Assembly: GCA_036268615.1 (NCBI GenBank)
Contig: DATATV010000087.1
Span: 1 to 64,000, forward strand
DNA from: DATATV01 sp036268615
Lineage (GTDB): Bacteria; Actinomycetota; Actinomycetes; Mycobacteriales; Pseudonocardiaceae
Length of the DNA: 64,000 nucleotides
Reading direction: 5' to 3'
Part shown: one piece after another, positions 8,639 to 17,374 of the stretch
How the letters are laid out: every line of letters starts with the position of its first letter
How positions within the stretch are numbered: the stretch's first letter is position 1
Position numbers and translations under genes: made by a program
Notes under the pieces: generated by a model
Databases searched by the model: none
What the model saw: only the letters and a program-made list of their open reading frames with translations
Told to the model about the DNA's origin: nothing

Positions 8639-9850
8639 TCAGAAGGAGGTGCCCGCCCACGGCGTCGTCCCGGTGCGGAACAGGCCGTCGGCGACCGCGA
8701 CCGCGGCCGGGTCGAGCACCTCCACCCGGCCCACGTCGGCCAGCGTGCTGGGCCGCAGGTCCCCCAGGTACAACGAGCCCAGCACGCTCACCTCCAACGC
8801 CAGCTGCGCGGGCTGCTCGGTGCGCTCGACCCCTGCCGCCGAGATCCGGTAGCGGCCGCTGTTGACCGGGCGGAACGGGTCCCGCACGTCCAGCACGACC
8901 GCACCGGAACCGGTGAACGCGCGCGCGTTCAACGCGGTCGGCACGTCGACCAGCCGTACCCACAGCTCGTCGCCGACGTGGGGGACCTTGACGGCCCGCG
9001 GGTCCGCCACCAGCAGGTCGACCCGCTCGTCGGGCGGCCGGCACCACACCGACAGCTGGTCGACCAGGTCCAACCCGAGCAGGTACCGCCACAGGCTGTT
9101 GGCCGCCACCGCGGAGGCCGCGTGGAAGTCCCACACCTCCACGGTGACCGTCTCGTCGGGTCCCTCGCCCTGGGACACCGACCGGTAGAGCACGTAGCCG
9201 TCAGCACCGTCCGGACCGGCGTGCACCACCGCGACCCCGGTGTCGCCACGCTCCCGCAGCTGCATCCGGTAGCGCTCCCAGAGGTGCCCGGGCCGCGCCA
9301 CCCGGCCGGGACGGCCCGGCGCCACCCGCTCGTAGAGCTCGGGCAACACCGTCCACATCTCGTCGCGGCTCAGCTGCCGAATCGAACCGGCCACCGGCAC
9401 CGCCGGATGCAGCACCGCGCGTGGCCGCCGGAGGTCCACCGTGCGCTCCCGGGTGGCCGGGCCGTAACCGAACCGGCCGTAGATCACCGGCTCGCTCGCG
9501 TGCAGCACCGCGATCGGCTCGGGCAACGCGTCCTGCTGCGCGCGCATCAGCCCGGTCAGCAGACCACGCCGGGTGTGGTCGGCACGCACGCCCACCCGGC
9601 TCACCAACGCCGTGGGCAGGCTCGCTCCGCCGGGCACGACCATCCGCGAGGCGAACGACTGACAGGTGCCGATCAGCTGCCCGCCCTCGAACGCGCCGAA
9701 CGTGCGGCCGTCCTCGTAGGCCGACTCGACCTGCTTCCACCTGTCGTCGTCGGCCGGTCCTCCGTGCACCGAGCCGCCGAACACGGTGTGCGCGTCGCGG
9801 TACTCGGCTGGCTGGACCACCCGGATCTCGAAGTCGGCCACGCCGGCCAT
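8639..9850 (-). CDS. Eis-family GNAT N-acetyltransferase
   Basis: A 403-residue three-domain acetyltransferase: GNAT domain, second GNAT-like domain and SCP2-like C-terminal domain. The acetyl-CoA loop is VRADHTRRGLLTGLM (88-102). The IYGRFGYG block carries Tyr124, which matches the general-acid tyrosine of M. tuberculosis Eis, and the protein ends in Phe403, matching the C-terminal carboxylate used there as base. Length equals the family norm. Eis enzymes acetylate lysines and can multiply acetylate aminoglycosides, and form hexamers. Specificity here is inference. It is convergent with the small membrane gene. Confidence 0.93.
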   Translation of the reverse strand: MAGVADFEIRVVQPAEYRDAHTVFGGSVHGGPADDDRWKQVESAYEDGRTFGAFEGGQLIGTCQSFASRMVVPGGASLPTALVSRVGVRADHTRRGLLTGLMRAQQDALPEPIAVLHASEPVIYGRFGYGPATRERTVDLRRPRAVLHPAVPVAGSIRQLSRDEMWTVLPELYERVAPGRPGRVARPGHLWERYRMQLRERGDTGVAVVHAGPDGADGYVLYRSVSQGEGPDETVTVEVWDFHAASAVAANSLWRYLLGLDLVDQLSVWCRPPDERVDLLVADPRAVKVPHVGDELWVRLVDVPTALNARAFTGSGAVVLDVRDPFRPVNSGRYRISAAGVERTEQPAQLALEVSVLGSLYLGDLRPSTLADVGRVEVLDPAAVAVADGLFRTGTTPWAGTSF

Positions 9851-9901
9851 GCTTGCGCATCGCCGGCGTGGCCGCGAGTCATTAACCTGGTGCGTCCCCG
9901 G

Positions 9902-10657
9902 TCAGGACGAGGGCTGGGCGACCTCGTACTGACCATCGGAGGTCTTCACGGTGATCTGCACCTGCTTCTGCTGGCCGTCGATGGTGGCCGTACAGGTGAA
10001 CGTGCTGCCCACCTTGACCTCCTCGCCGGACGGGCAGGACACCGAGGACACGTTGAGCTTGTAGTCGTTCTTCAGGATGTTGCTGACGCCGTCCTGGACC
10101 GCGGTGTTGTCGAAGACCTTCTTGGTGAACCAGCCCGGCCAGACGAAGCCGAGCACGGCGACCAGGGCCAGCACCACGACCACGACGATGACCACGATCC
10201 ACAGCAGCCCACCGCGCCGCCGGCCACCCTCCGGTTCGCCACCGAAGCCGGGCTGCTGCCCGTAACCGGTGCCGTACTGCTGCTGTTGCTGCCCGTAACC
10301 GGGCTGCTGCTGCGTCGGGTACTGCTGGGTGGGCTGGTTGTAACCGGGGTACGCCTGGGGCTGGTCGGTCGAGGGCGGGGTGGGCGAGCCGTAGCCCGGC
10401 TGCGGCTGCTGCCCGTAACCGGGCTGCTGGCCCGGCTGCTGGCCGTAGCCCGGCTGCTGCTGCGGGTAGCCGCCCTGCCCCGGTGCGCCCGGCTGTCCGT
10501 AGGCCGGATACTGGCCGCCCCCGGGCTGCTGCTGCCCGTAACCCGGCTGCTCAGGGAACCCACCCGAGGGCTGGCCGGGCTGCTGGCCACCGTAGTTCGG
10601 TTGCTGGCCCCACGGCTGCGGGTCGTTCCCTCCGGGCGGGCCGTAGGGGCTGGTCAT
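9902..10657 (-). CDS. DUF4333 membrane protein with Q/P/G-rich cytoplasmic N-terminus
   Basis: A 251-residue protein. Residues 1-145 are low-complexity with repeated PGYGQQ-type units. A basic GGRRRGG stretch precedes one transmembrane helix (about 152-172). The C-terminal ~75 residues are an extracellular DUF4333 domain with the conserved SCP...GSTFTC pattern, whose two Cys probably form a disulfide. DUF4333 proteins are actinobacterial envelope proteins of unknown function. Start: ATG at 10657 with GGAGG 5 nt upstream. Similar N-terminal repeats occur in three other proteins of this window. Confidence 0.82.
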   Translation of the reverse strand: MTSPYGPPGGNDPQPWGQQPNYGGQQPGQPSGGFPEQPGYGQQQPGGGQYPAYGQPGAPGQGGYPQQQPGYGQQPGQQPGYGQQPQPGYGSPTPPSTDQPQAYPGYNQPTQQYPTQQQPGYGQQQQQYGTGYGQQPGFGGEPEGGRRRGGLLWIVVIVVVVVLALVAVLGFVWPGWFTKKVFDNTAVQDGVSNILKNDYKLNVSSVSCPSGEEVKVGSTFTCTATIDGQQKQVQITVKTSDGQYEVAQPSS

Positions 10658-10876
10658 CGTTCGCCTCCGAAAGCGGGGTCGAGGTCGTCACATCCGGACC
10701 GGATACTCCTGCCCGCACCGATGTCGGCGGCGCCGGGACAAGCAGCGTCGCGGGCGATCAAACCACAGGGCACCCAGTGTTCCCCATCCACCCGAACATA
10801 CGTTGACAGTGCTTTGGCCGATTGACAACATCCTGCGCATTTCGGACCCGCGGATCGGCAGGTGATCTTCGCCTGG

Positions 10877-13723
10877 TCAGGTCGTCCCCATCGCCACCAC
10901 ACCCCGCCGGAGCGCGTCCACCGCGGCGACCGCGGTGGCGCCGACCGGGTCACCGCCGCCGAGCACGTCGCGGATCTGGTCGAGCAGGTCGATCACCTGC
11001 CGACACCAGCGCACGAAGTCACCCGCGGTCAACTCCTGGCCGTTCACCTCGGCCGCGGTCAGCACCTTCTCCAGCGCCTCCCCGCGCGCCCACCGGTACA
11101 CCGGCCAGGCGAAACCGGCGTCGGGCTCCCGGGTCCGGTCCACCCGGTGGCGCCGCTCGTCGGCCTCAAGACCCAGCCACAGCTTGCTCGTCTCGGCCAG
11201 CGCCTCGGCGACCCGACCGGCCGGCACCCGCGGCTCCACCGCGCCCTCCCGCCGGGTCTCGAACACCAGCGCGGACACCGCGGCGGCCAACTCCGGCGGG
11301 TCCAGGTCCCGCCAGACCTTGTTGCGCACGCACTCGGCGGCCAGCAGGTCGGACTCCCCGTAGAGCCGGGCGAGTCGCCGGCCGTGCGCGGTCGCATGTT
11401 CCTCACCCTCGGTGACGATCAGGTAGCCGCGCTCGGTGAGCAGCGCCCTGATCCGGTCGAACGCCCTGGCCAGCGAGTGGGTGGTGGCCGCGACCCGCTG
11501 CCGCACCTGCTCGGTCTCCCCCTCCAGCCGCCGGTACCGGTCGGCCCACCGGGCGTGCAGTTCCCGCTCGTCACAGCCGTGGCAGGGGTGCGCGCGCAGC
11601 GCCCGACGCAGCGTGGCCAGTTCGGCGTCGTCGGCGGCCGTGGTGCGCCGCTTGTCCCGGCCGGGGGCGCTGATCCCGGCGTTGCGCAGCGTGCTGGCCA
11701 GCTCCCGGCGGGTCCGGGCCGTCCGCACGTCCACCTGCTTGGGCAGCCGTACCCGGCCCAGCACCTCCACCGGCGCCGGGAAGTCGGCCAGCGACAGCCG
11801 GCCGGCCCAGGCGTCCTCGGTCACCACCATCGGGTCCGACCCCGGGTCCAGCACGAGCGCCAGGCCGGAGCGACGCCCGGAGGGCACCGCGATCACGTCG
11901 CCCTTGCGCAGCCGCTCCAGCGACGCGGCCGTCTCCGCCCGTCGGCTGGCGGTGTTCTGCCGGGCCAGGTGCTTCTCCCGGTCGTTGATCTTGCGCCGCA
12001 GCGCCGCGTACTCGGTGAAGTCGCCGAGGTGGCAGGTCATCGACTTGGCGTAGCCGGCCAGCGCCTCGTTGTTGCGGTCGATCTGCCGGGACAGCCCCAC
12101 CACCGACCGGTCGGCCTGGAACTGGGCGAAGGACTGTTCCAGCAGTTCACGGGCCTGCTGCGCGCCCAGCCGGTCGACCAGGTTGACCGCCATGTTGTAG
12201 CCGGGCCGGAACGAGGACTTCAGCGGATAGGTACGGGTGGAGGCCAGCCCGGCGACCTGCTTGGGGTCCACGCCCGGCTGCCAGAGCACCACCGCGTGCC
12301 CCTCCACGTCGATGCCGCGCCGCCCGGCGCGCCCGGTGAGCTGGGTGTACTCCCCCGGCGTCAGGTCGACGTGCGCCTCGCCGTTGTACTTGACCAGCCG
12401 CTCCAGCACGACGGTGCGGGCGGGCATGTTGATGCCCAATGCGAGCGTCTCGGTCGCGAAGACGGCGCGCACCAGCCCGCGCACGAACAGTTCCTCGACG
12501 GTCTCCTTGAACATCGGCAGCATGCCGGCGTGGTGGCTGGCGATGCCGCGCTCCAACGCCTCCCGCCACTCCCAGTAGCCCAGCACGGTGAGGTCGCCGG
12601 GCGGGAGGTCGGCGGTGCGCCGGTCGACGATCTGCCGGATCTGCGCCGTCTCGTCCTGGGTGGTCAGCCGCAGGCCCGAGCGCACACACTGCTCGACGGC
12701 GGCGGCGCAGCCCGCGCGGCTGAACACGAACACGATCGCCGGCAGCAGTCCGGCGGAGTCCAGTTTCTCGACCACGTCGACCCGCGAGATCGGCCGGAAC
12801 CGCGGGCCGTTCCCACCGCCACGGCGACCACGCCCGTAGGGCACGTGCAACCGGCTCATCTCTTCGGCGCGCCGGACCAGGTAGGGATTGATCTCCGCCC
12901 GACTGTCCGCGGTGGCTTCGCCCCCGGCGTCGACGAACAGGTCCATCAACCGGCCGCCGAGCATCATGTGCTGCCACAACGGCACCGGCCGGTGCTCATC
13001 CACCACAACTGTGGTGTCGCCGCGCACGGTCACCAGCCACTCGCCGAACTCCTCGGCGTTGCTCACCGTCGCCGACAGGCTGACCAGCCGAACCTGCTCG
13101 GGCAGGTGCAGGATCACCTCTTCCCAGACCGCGCCGCGGAACCGGTCGGCCAGGTAGTGCACCTCGTCCATGACCACGTAGTTCAGGCCGGTCAGCGCGC
13201 CCGAGCCGGCGTAGAGCATGTTGCGCAGCACCTCGGTGGTCATCACCACCACCGGCGCGTCGCCGTTGATCGAGGTGTCGCCGGTGAGCAGGCCGACCTG
13301 CTCGGCGCCGTAGCGGGCGGTCAGGTCGGCGTACTTCTGGTTGGACAGCGCCTTGATCGGGGTGGTGTAGAAGCACTTGCCGCCCTCGGCGAGCGCCAGG
13401 TGCACCGCGAACTCCCCCACCACGGTCTTGCCGGCGCCGGTCGGCGCGCAGACCAGGACACCGTGACCGGCTTCGAGGGCGGCGCAGGCGGCCTGCTGGA
13501 ACGGGTCCAGCTCGAAGGCCAACAGCGAGGTGAACTCGGTGAGTTCGGGATGAGCGGCGCGGCGGCGAGAGGCTGAGTACGCCTCGGCCGGGGCGCGCAC
13601 GGGGCGAGAGACCACGTCACCAGGTTTCCACACCGGACCGACATCTGGGGTGCTCGTTGTGTCCGGGCTGGTGTCGGCCGTGTCGGAACTGGTGTTGATG
13701 GAGTCTCCAGACATTAGTTTCAT
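10877..13723 (-). CDS. helY: Ski2-like DEAD/DEAH-box RNA helicase HelY
   Basis: A 948-residue SF2 helicase. The Q-motif region FELDPFQQAACAAL precedes Walker A APTGAGKT, motif Ia TPIKALSNQKY, motif II DEVH, motif III SLSATVSN, and motif VI QLTGRAGRRGID. The rest is the Ski2/Mtr4-type C-terminal region (rRNA_proc-arch/DSHCT), which implies RNA unwinding. Placement after tatC and the lipid kinase matches the mycobacterial helY locus. The ATG at 13723 is used; a second ATG at 13714 is equally possible, since neither has a Shine-Dalgarno. The start region carries the third copy of the TTAGTTTC-N5-TCACTGAAGT motif. Confidence 0.93.
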   Translation of the reverse strand: MKLMSGDSINTSSDTADTSPDTTSTPDVGPVWKPGDVVSRPVRAPAEAYSASRRRAAHPELTEFTSLLAFELDPFQQAACAALEAGHGVLVCAPTGAGKTVVGEFAVHLALAEGGKCFYTTPIKALSNQKYADLTARYGAEQVGLLTGDTSINGDAPVVVMTTEVLRNMLYAGSGALTGLNYVVMDEVHYLADRFRGAVWEEVILHLPEQVRLVSLSATVSNAEEFGEWLVTVRGDTTVVVDEHRPVPLWQHMMLGGRLMDLFVDAGGEATADSRAEINPYLVRRAEEMSRLHVPYGRGRRGGGNGPRFRPISRVDVVEKLDSAGLLPAIVFVFSRAGCAAAVEQCVRSGLRLTTQDETAQIRQIVDRRTADLPPGDLTVLGYWEWREALERGIASHHAGMLPMFKETVEELFVRGLVRAVFATETLALGINMPARTVVLERLVKYNGEAHVDLTPGEYTQLTGRAGRRGIDVEGHAVVLWQPGVDPKQVAGLASTRTYPLKSSFRPGYNMAVNLVDRLGAQQARELLEQSFAQFQADRSVVGLSRQIDRNNEALAGYAKSMTCHLGDFTEYAALRRKINDREKHLARQNTASRRAETAASLERLRKGDVIAVPSGRRSGLALVLDPGSDPMVVTEDAWAGRLSLADFPAPVEVLGRVRLPKQVDVRTARTRRELASTLRNAGISAPGRDKRRTTAADDAELATLRRALRAHPCHGCDERELHARWADRYRRLEGETEQVRQRVAATTHSLARAFDRIRALLTERGYLIVTEGEEHATAHGRRLARLYGESDLLAAECVRNKVWRDLDPPELAAAVSALVFETRREGAVEPRVPAGRVAEALAETSKLWLGLEADERRHRVDRTREPDAGFAWPVYRWARGEALEKVLTAAEVNGQELTAGDFVRWCRQVIDLLDQIRDVLGGGDPVGATAVAAVDALRRGVVAMGTT

Positions 13724-13740
13724 TCGTCACTGAAGTTATC
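13714..13740. promoter_or_regulatory. Operator-like motif, copy 3, at the helY start
   Basis: TTAGTTTC (13714-13721), five bases, then TCACTGAAGTTAT (13727-13739). This repeats the arrangement seen at 2299-2324. On the minus strand it covers the helY start codon and a possible -10 (TAACTT). Confidence 0.4.
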
Positions 13741-13881
13741 GTGGTAGTAGTAGCTCGATCATGTCTCTCCCCCGGTCCCTGACGCACCGACGCATCGCCG
13801 ATGACGCGTGTTCGGTCGTCACTGAATCCACAGTGTCCAGGAACAGCGACGAAACCGCCCCGGCGAACCCACACCCGCCAA

Positions 13882-14805
13882 CTACCCGGACAGCCCGGGA
13901 GCAACAACCCGCAACACCCCAGCTTCGCAACTCAGCGTAAGCGGCAACCCAGCCTGCCGTTCGCCATCGGCGTAACCAATCCACTCCCGCACCCCGACCG
14001 ACCCGCCCGAAAGTGTGACCGAGGCCGCCCGCAACGCGGTGACCGCCGGATGGTCGACGTGCCGTCCGGTACGCAATCTGGGCAACACCCGAGCCAACTC
14101 GGTACGGCTCATCGCCGCCACCACGGTCAGGTCGAACAACCCGTCGTCCAACACCGCGTCGGGGCAGATCGGAATCCCGCCGCCGTACCAGGCGGCGTTG
14201 CCCACCGCGACCATCGTGGCGTCCAACCGAAGTGTCTCCACCGGCGTACGCACCTCCAACGGACCCGGCCGCAACCGCACCAACTCGCTGAGAATCGCCA
14301 GGTCGTAGCGTCGCGGTCCACGCGGCCAGCGCAGCCGGTTGGCCAGCTCGTTCACCCGGGAGTCGAAGCCGGCGCACAGCACGGTGCCGAACCACGCCCC
14401 GGAACAGGACCCACCGCCGGCGATCCGACCGAGGTCGATGCGGTGGCTCCGACCGGCGGCCAGCTCAGCGAGGATCGCCTCGGTCGCCGCGAACGGCTCC
14501 AGCGGACAGCCCAACGCGCGGGCCAGATCATTGCCGGTGCCGGCCGGGATGACGGCCAGCAGCGTCTCGGAGTCCGCACAGACCTGCAACGCCACGTGCG
14601 CCAGACCATCCCCGCCGAGCACGACCAGCAGGTCCACGCCCGCCTCGACCGCGCGTGCGGCCAGCTCAGCGCTGCCCTGCGGGGTGCTCGCCACCAACGT
14701 GTCCAGCCGCGAGAGCGAGGCCCGCAGTCGCGCAGCGACGCTGTCAGCCACCTGCGCTGCCGCGCCCAGTCCGGCGGACGGACTGGTCAGCAGCGCGCCG
14801 ATCAA
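13882..14805 (-). CDS. Diacylglycerol-kinase-family lipid kinase
   Basis: A 307-residue member of the DAGK catalytic/YegS-like family that phosphorylates lipid substrates such as diacylglycerol at the membrane. VVLGGDGLAHVAL (about 61-73) carries the nucleotide-binding GGDG, and IPAGTGNDLARALG is the second conserved block; a late GYADGE is the conserved DGE motif. It starts with TTG at 14805, overlapping the tatC TGA in a TTGA tetranucleotide, so translation is coupled. No membrane segment is present. Placement between tatC and helY is common in actinobacteria. Confidence 0.9.
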   Translation of the reverse strand: MIGALLTSPSAGLGAAAQVADSVAARLRASLSRLDTLVASTPQGSAELAARAVEAGVDLLVVLGGDGLAHVALQVCADSETLLAVIPAGTGNDLARALGCPLEPFAATEAILAELAAGRSHRIDLGRIAGGGSCSGAWFGTVLCAGFDSRVNELANRLRWPRGPRRYDLAILSELVRLRPGPLEVRTPVETLRLDATMVAVGNAAWYGGGIPICPDAVLDDGLFDLTVVAAMSRTELARVLPRLRTGRHVDHPAVTALRAASVTLSGGSVGVREWIGYADGERQAGLPLTLSCEAGVLRVVAPGLSG

Positions 14806-15779
14806 GTCGCGTCGTCGTAGCTGCCCGGACCGACCGGGTGCGCGTCCTCAAGGGGCTCGGGATCGGCGATCGGCTCGGTGTCCGGCAGCGGTGAGAGCTC
14901 GTCGTCGGCCAGGCCGGACCAGCCCGCGGCGACCCGCTGGGCCTCCTTGCGCCGGTCGTGCACCCGGGCGATCTGCACCGACACCTCGAACAGCACGGTC
15001 AGGCCACCGGCCAGCGCGCACATCGAGATCGGGTCCTGGCCGGGGGTGGCGAACGCGGCGAACACGAAGACTCCGAAGATGATGCCCCGGCGCCACTTCT
15101 TGAGCTTCTCGTACTTGAGCATGCCGACCCGGTTGAGCATCACCACGACCAGCGGCAACTCGAAGCTGGCGCCGAAGATGACCAGCAGGTTGATCATGAA
15201 GCCGACGTACTCGTCGGCGGCCAGCGCGGTGACGAACTGGCCGGCGCCGACGCTGGAGAGCACCTTCAGCGCCTCCGGGACGACCAGGTAGGCCAGCAGC
15301 GCGCCGATGCTGAACAGCAGGGCCGCGATGATCACGAAGCTCGCGGCGAACTTGCGTTCCTTCTTGTACAGGCCCGGCGCGACGAACGACCAGACCTGGA
15401 ACAGCCAGAACGGGCTGGTCAGCACGACGCCCATGGCGATGCCGACCTTGAGCCGGATGGTGAACGCCTCGAACGGCACCGTCTGCAGCAGCGCGCAGGA
15501 GTGGCCGGCGAGATCGATCCGCTGTTGCTGGGGCAGGTGGCAGTACGGCCCGATCATCAGGTCGCCCAGTGAAGGCACCGGACCGACCCGAACACCGAAC
15601 CAGACGAACCCGAGGATCGCGCCGGCCAGCACGAACAGCAGCGCGAAGCCGACCCGGCGGCGCAGTTCGTACAGGTGCTCGACCAGCGTCATGGTGCCGT
15701 CGGGGTTACCCCGGCGGTTCCGCCGACGCCGCGCGTCCGCCCGGCCGCCGCGCGGGCGGAACGGGTTGCCTTCCACCAC
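14802..15779 (-). CDS. tatC: Sec-independent (Tat) translocase subunit TatC
   Basis: A 325-residue polytopic protein with six predicted helices. The cytoplasmic N-terminal segment has the conserved LVEHLYELRRRV motif (signal-peptide recognition), then the FEAFTIRLKVG loop and SFVAPGLYKKERK. It forms the Tat receptor core for folded proteins with twin-arginine signals; the GH64 glucanase in this window carries such a signal. The C-terminal ~45 residues are an acidic tail, longer than in enterobacterial TatC. The GTG start is used; the ~29 residues before MTLVEHL are basic, as in mycobacterial TatC. It lies 52 nt after tatA. Confidence 0.95.
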   Translation of the reverse strand: MVEGNPFRPRGGRADARRRRNRRGNPDGTMTLVEHLYELRRRVGFALLFVLAGAILGFVWFGVRVGPVPSLGDLMIGPYCHLPQQQRIDLAGHSCALLQTVPFEAFTIRLKVGIAMGVVLTSPFWLFQVWSFVAPGLYKKERKFAASFVIIAALLFSIGALLAYLVVPEALKVLSSVGAGQFVTALAADEYVGFMINLLVIFGASFELPLVVVMLNRVGMLKYEKLKKWRRGIIFGVFVFAAFATPGQDPISMCALAGGLTVLFEVSVQIARVHDRRKEAQRVAAGWSGLADDELSPLPDTEPIADPEPLEDAHPVGPGSYDDAT

Positions 15780-15831
15780 AGTGTGCCCGTTTCTCGTTCA
15801 GATGCTCAGGCCGATTGACAGCGCAGCGTAA

Positions 15832-16128
15832 TCAGCGGGGCTGTTCGTGGTTGACCTGGGTCTGCTCGGCGGTCGTGGGCGCCTGCTGCGGCGGGGTCAG
15901 CTGCTGCGGGTTGAACTGCGGCTGGGCGGTGGTGGGCTGCTGGGTGGTGGTGTTGTTCGCCGCGTTGCGCTGCTCGTCCTCGTCACGCAGGCCCTGGGTT
16001 TCCTTCTTCAGGATGCGCAACGACTGGCCGAGGCCACGCGCCGCGTCCGGGAGCCGCCTCGCGCCGAACAACAAGATGATCAACACTGCGATGATCAGCA
16101 AGTGCGGCCAACCAAATCCGTTAAGCAC
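15832..16128 (-). CDS. tatA: Tat translocase subunit TatA
   Basis: A 98-residue single-span protein. The N-terminal helix (LLIIAVLIILLFGA) is followed by the Phe-Gly hinge and amphipathic helix ARRLPDAARGLGQSLRILKKE. The tail is Q/P/T-rich. It polymerises to form the Tat pore with TatC. The GTG start at 16128 has GGAGG 6 nt upstream and overlaps the end of the preceding 87-residue frame by 8 nt, indicating translation from within that gene. Confidence 0.95.
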   Translation of the reverse strand: MLNGFGWPHLLIIAVLIILLFGARRLPDAARGLGQSLRILKKETQGLRDEDEQRNAANNTTTQQPTTAQPQFNPQQLTPPQQAPTTAEQTQVNHEQPR

Positions 16129-16384
16129 GGCTGTCCTCCCGTTCTAGGCTGTTCACGATGGTACGCGGGCGTTCGTTCGAAAAACCATCCCGGCGCAGTT
16201 CGCCGAAGGCGACGTTCAGCGCGGCCGAGCGGGCGCGCAGCATTCCGCTACGGCTGGTGACGTAGTCGTTGAGCCAGCCGCTTACCCGGCCGAACCGGCG
16301 CAGTGCGAGTCGCAACCGGATCGCGAGGACGATCAGCACGAGCAGCCCGACGGCGAGCAGCCCGGCGATGAGCAGGTATGCCAC
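16121..16384 (-). CDS. Small single-span membrane protein upstream of tatA
   Basis: An 87-residue protein with one long hydrophobic helix (residues 3-24) followed by a basic, Arg-rich cytoplasmic region. It lies between pafC (18-nt gap) and tatA (8-nt overlap), all on one strand. The tatA ribosome-binding site lies inside its coding sequence, which supports that it is translated. It starts with GTG and no clear Shine-Dalgarno. I do not recognise a family; the position makes a link to Tat or PafBC possible but unproven. Confidence 0.6.
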   Translation of the reverse strand: MAYLLIAGLLAVGLLVLIVLAIRLRLALRRFGRVSGWLNDYVTSRSGMLRARSAALNVAFGELRRDGFSNERPRTIVNSLEREDSRA

Positions 16385-16402
16385 CCAGCTACCGTAGCGG
16401 GC

Positions 16403-17374
16403 CTAGGTTGCCGGCAGGTGATCCATTCGGTCCACCGCCTGTCGCGCTCGTGACATCACCGCGTCCCGCAGCTCGGCCGGGCTCTCCACGCGGACCTCGC
16501 CGGCCTGCCCCAGCAGCAGCCGGATGATCCACGACTCGTCGGTATACCGCATGTTCACCCTGGCCCGGCCGCCGGCCAGTTCCTCCAGCGTGTCCACCGG
16601 GTAGTACTCGGCGATCCAGCGCGCGTCCGGTTCGAGTACCAGCGTCGCCTCAAGCTGGTCGGAAGTCGGCCGGAAGAGGCCATCGGAAACGTCGTGCGGT
16701 CGGGCGTGCGGCGGTGGCGCGGCCGGCTCGTCCAGTTCGACCACGTCGTCGATCCGGTCGAACCGGAACAACCGGACGTCCTCGGCCGACCGACACCACG
16801 CTTCGAGGTAGCTGCGGCCCTCGACCAGCAGCAGCCGCATCGGGTCCACCGTCCGGTTGCTGATCTCGTCCCGGGAGGCGGTGTAGTAGCGGATGCGCAG
16901 CGCCCGGCCGCGGGCGACGGCCTGCTGCACGGACTGCCGGGTGCGGCTGGTCGCCTCGTTCTCCCGCATGGCCAGACCGACCACCACCCCGGCGGGCTGG
17001 GCCTGGCCGACCTCGGACTCGATCTTGGCCAGCGCCCGCCGGACGGCATCGCTGTCCACCACACCCGGGGTGTCGGCCAGCGCCCGCAGCGCCACCAGCA
17101 GGGCGGTCGCCTCGGCCGCGGTCAGCCGCAGCGGCCGGCGCATGCCCGCGTCGTAGGTGACGGTGATCGTGTCGCCCTCGAAGGACAGGTCGATCAGGTC
17201 GCCCGGGCCGTAGCCGGGCAGCCCGCACATCCACAGCAGTTCCAGGTCCTTGCGCAGCTGCCGGTCGGTCACCCCGAAGTCGGCCGCGGCCTCCTCGATC
17301 GGGATGCCCGGCCGGGCCAGCAGGTAGGGCACCAGCGACAACAGCCGCGGCAGCCGATCGGTCGCCGGGCTCAT
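16403..17374 (-). CDS. pafC: Proteasome accessory regulator PafC (WYL-domain)
   Basis: A 323-residue WYL-type transcription factor. The N-terminal winged helix (LLSLVPYLLARPG, then AAADFGVTDRQLRKDLELL) is followed by the WYL domain with RALRIRYYTASRDE and RTVDPMRLLLVEGRSYLEAWC, and the C-terminal WCX region. With PafB it forms the PafBC activator of the RecA/LexA-independent mycobacterial DNA-damage response; WYL domains are thought to bind single-stranded DNA. ATGA overlap with pafB gives coupled, near-equimolar synthesis. Confidence 0.92.
   Translation of the reverse strand: MSPATDRLPRLLSLVPYLLARPGIPIEEAAADFGVTDRQLRKDLELLWMCGLPGYGPGDLIDLSFEGDTITVTYDAGMRRPLRLTAAEATALLVALRALADTPGVVDSDAVRRALAKIESEVGQAQPAGVVVGLAMRENEATSRTRQSVQQAVARGRALRIRYYTASRDEISNRTVDPMRLLLVEGRSYLEAWCRSAEDVRLFRFDRIDDVVELDEPAAPPPHARPHDVSDGLFRPTSDQLEATLVLEPDARWIAEYYPVDTLEELAGGRARVNMRYTDESWIIRLLLGQAGEVRVESPAELRDAVMSRARQAVDRMDHLPAT

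Noticed and set aside
10803..10831. TTGACA with a CAACAT 17 nt later on the plus strand
   Set aside because: It points into the antisense of helY with no plus-strand gene following, and the -10 is weak. A non-coding antisense RNA cannot be excluded but is not supported.
10862..13576. A 904-codon open frame antisense to helY, and similar long antisense frames over the SGNH hydrolase, ARC-flanking, NACHT and receptor genes
   Set aside because: They mirror genes with complete conserved motifs, are His/Arg/Gly/Pro-rich without any family motif, and are expected from high third-position GC.
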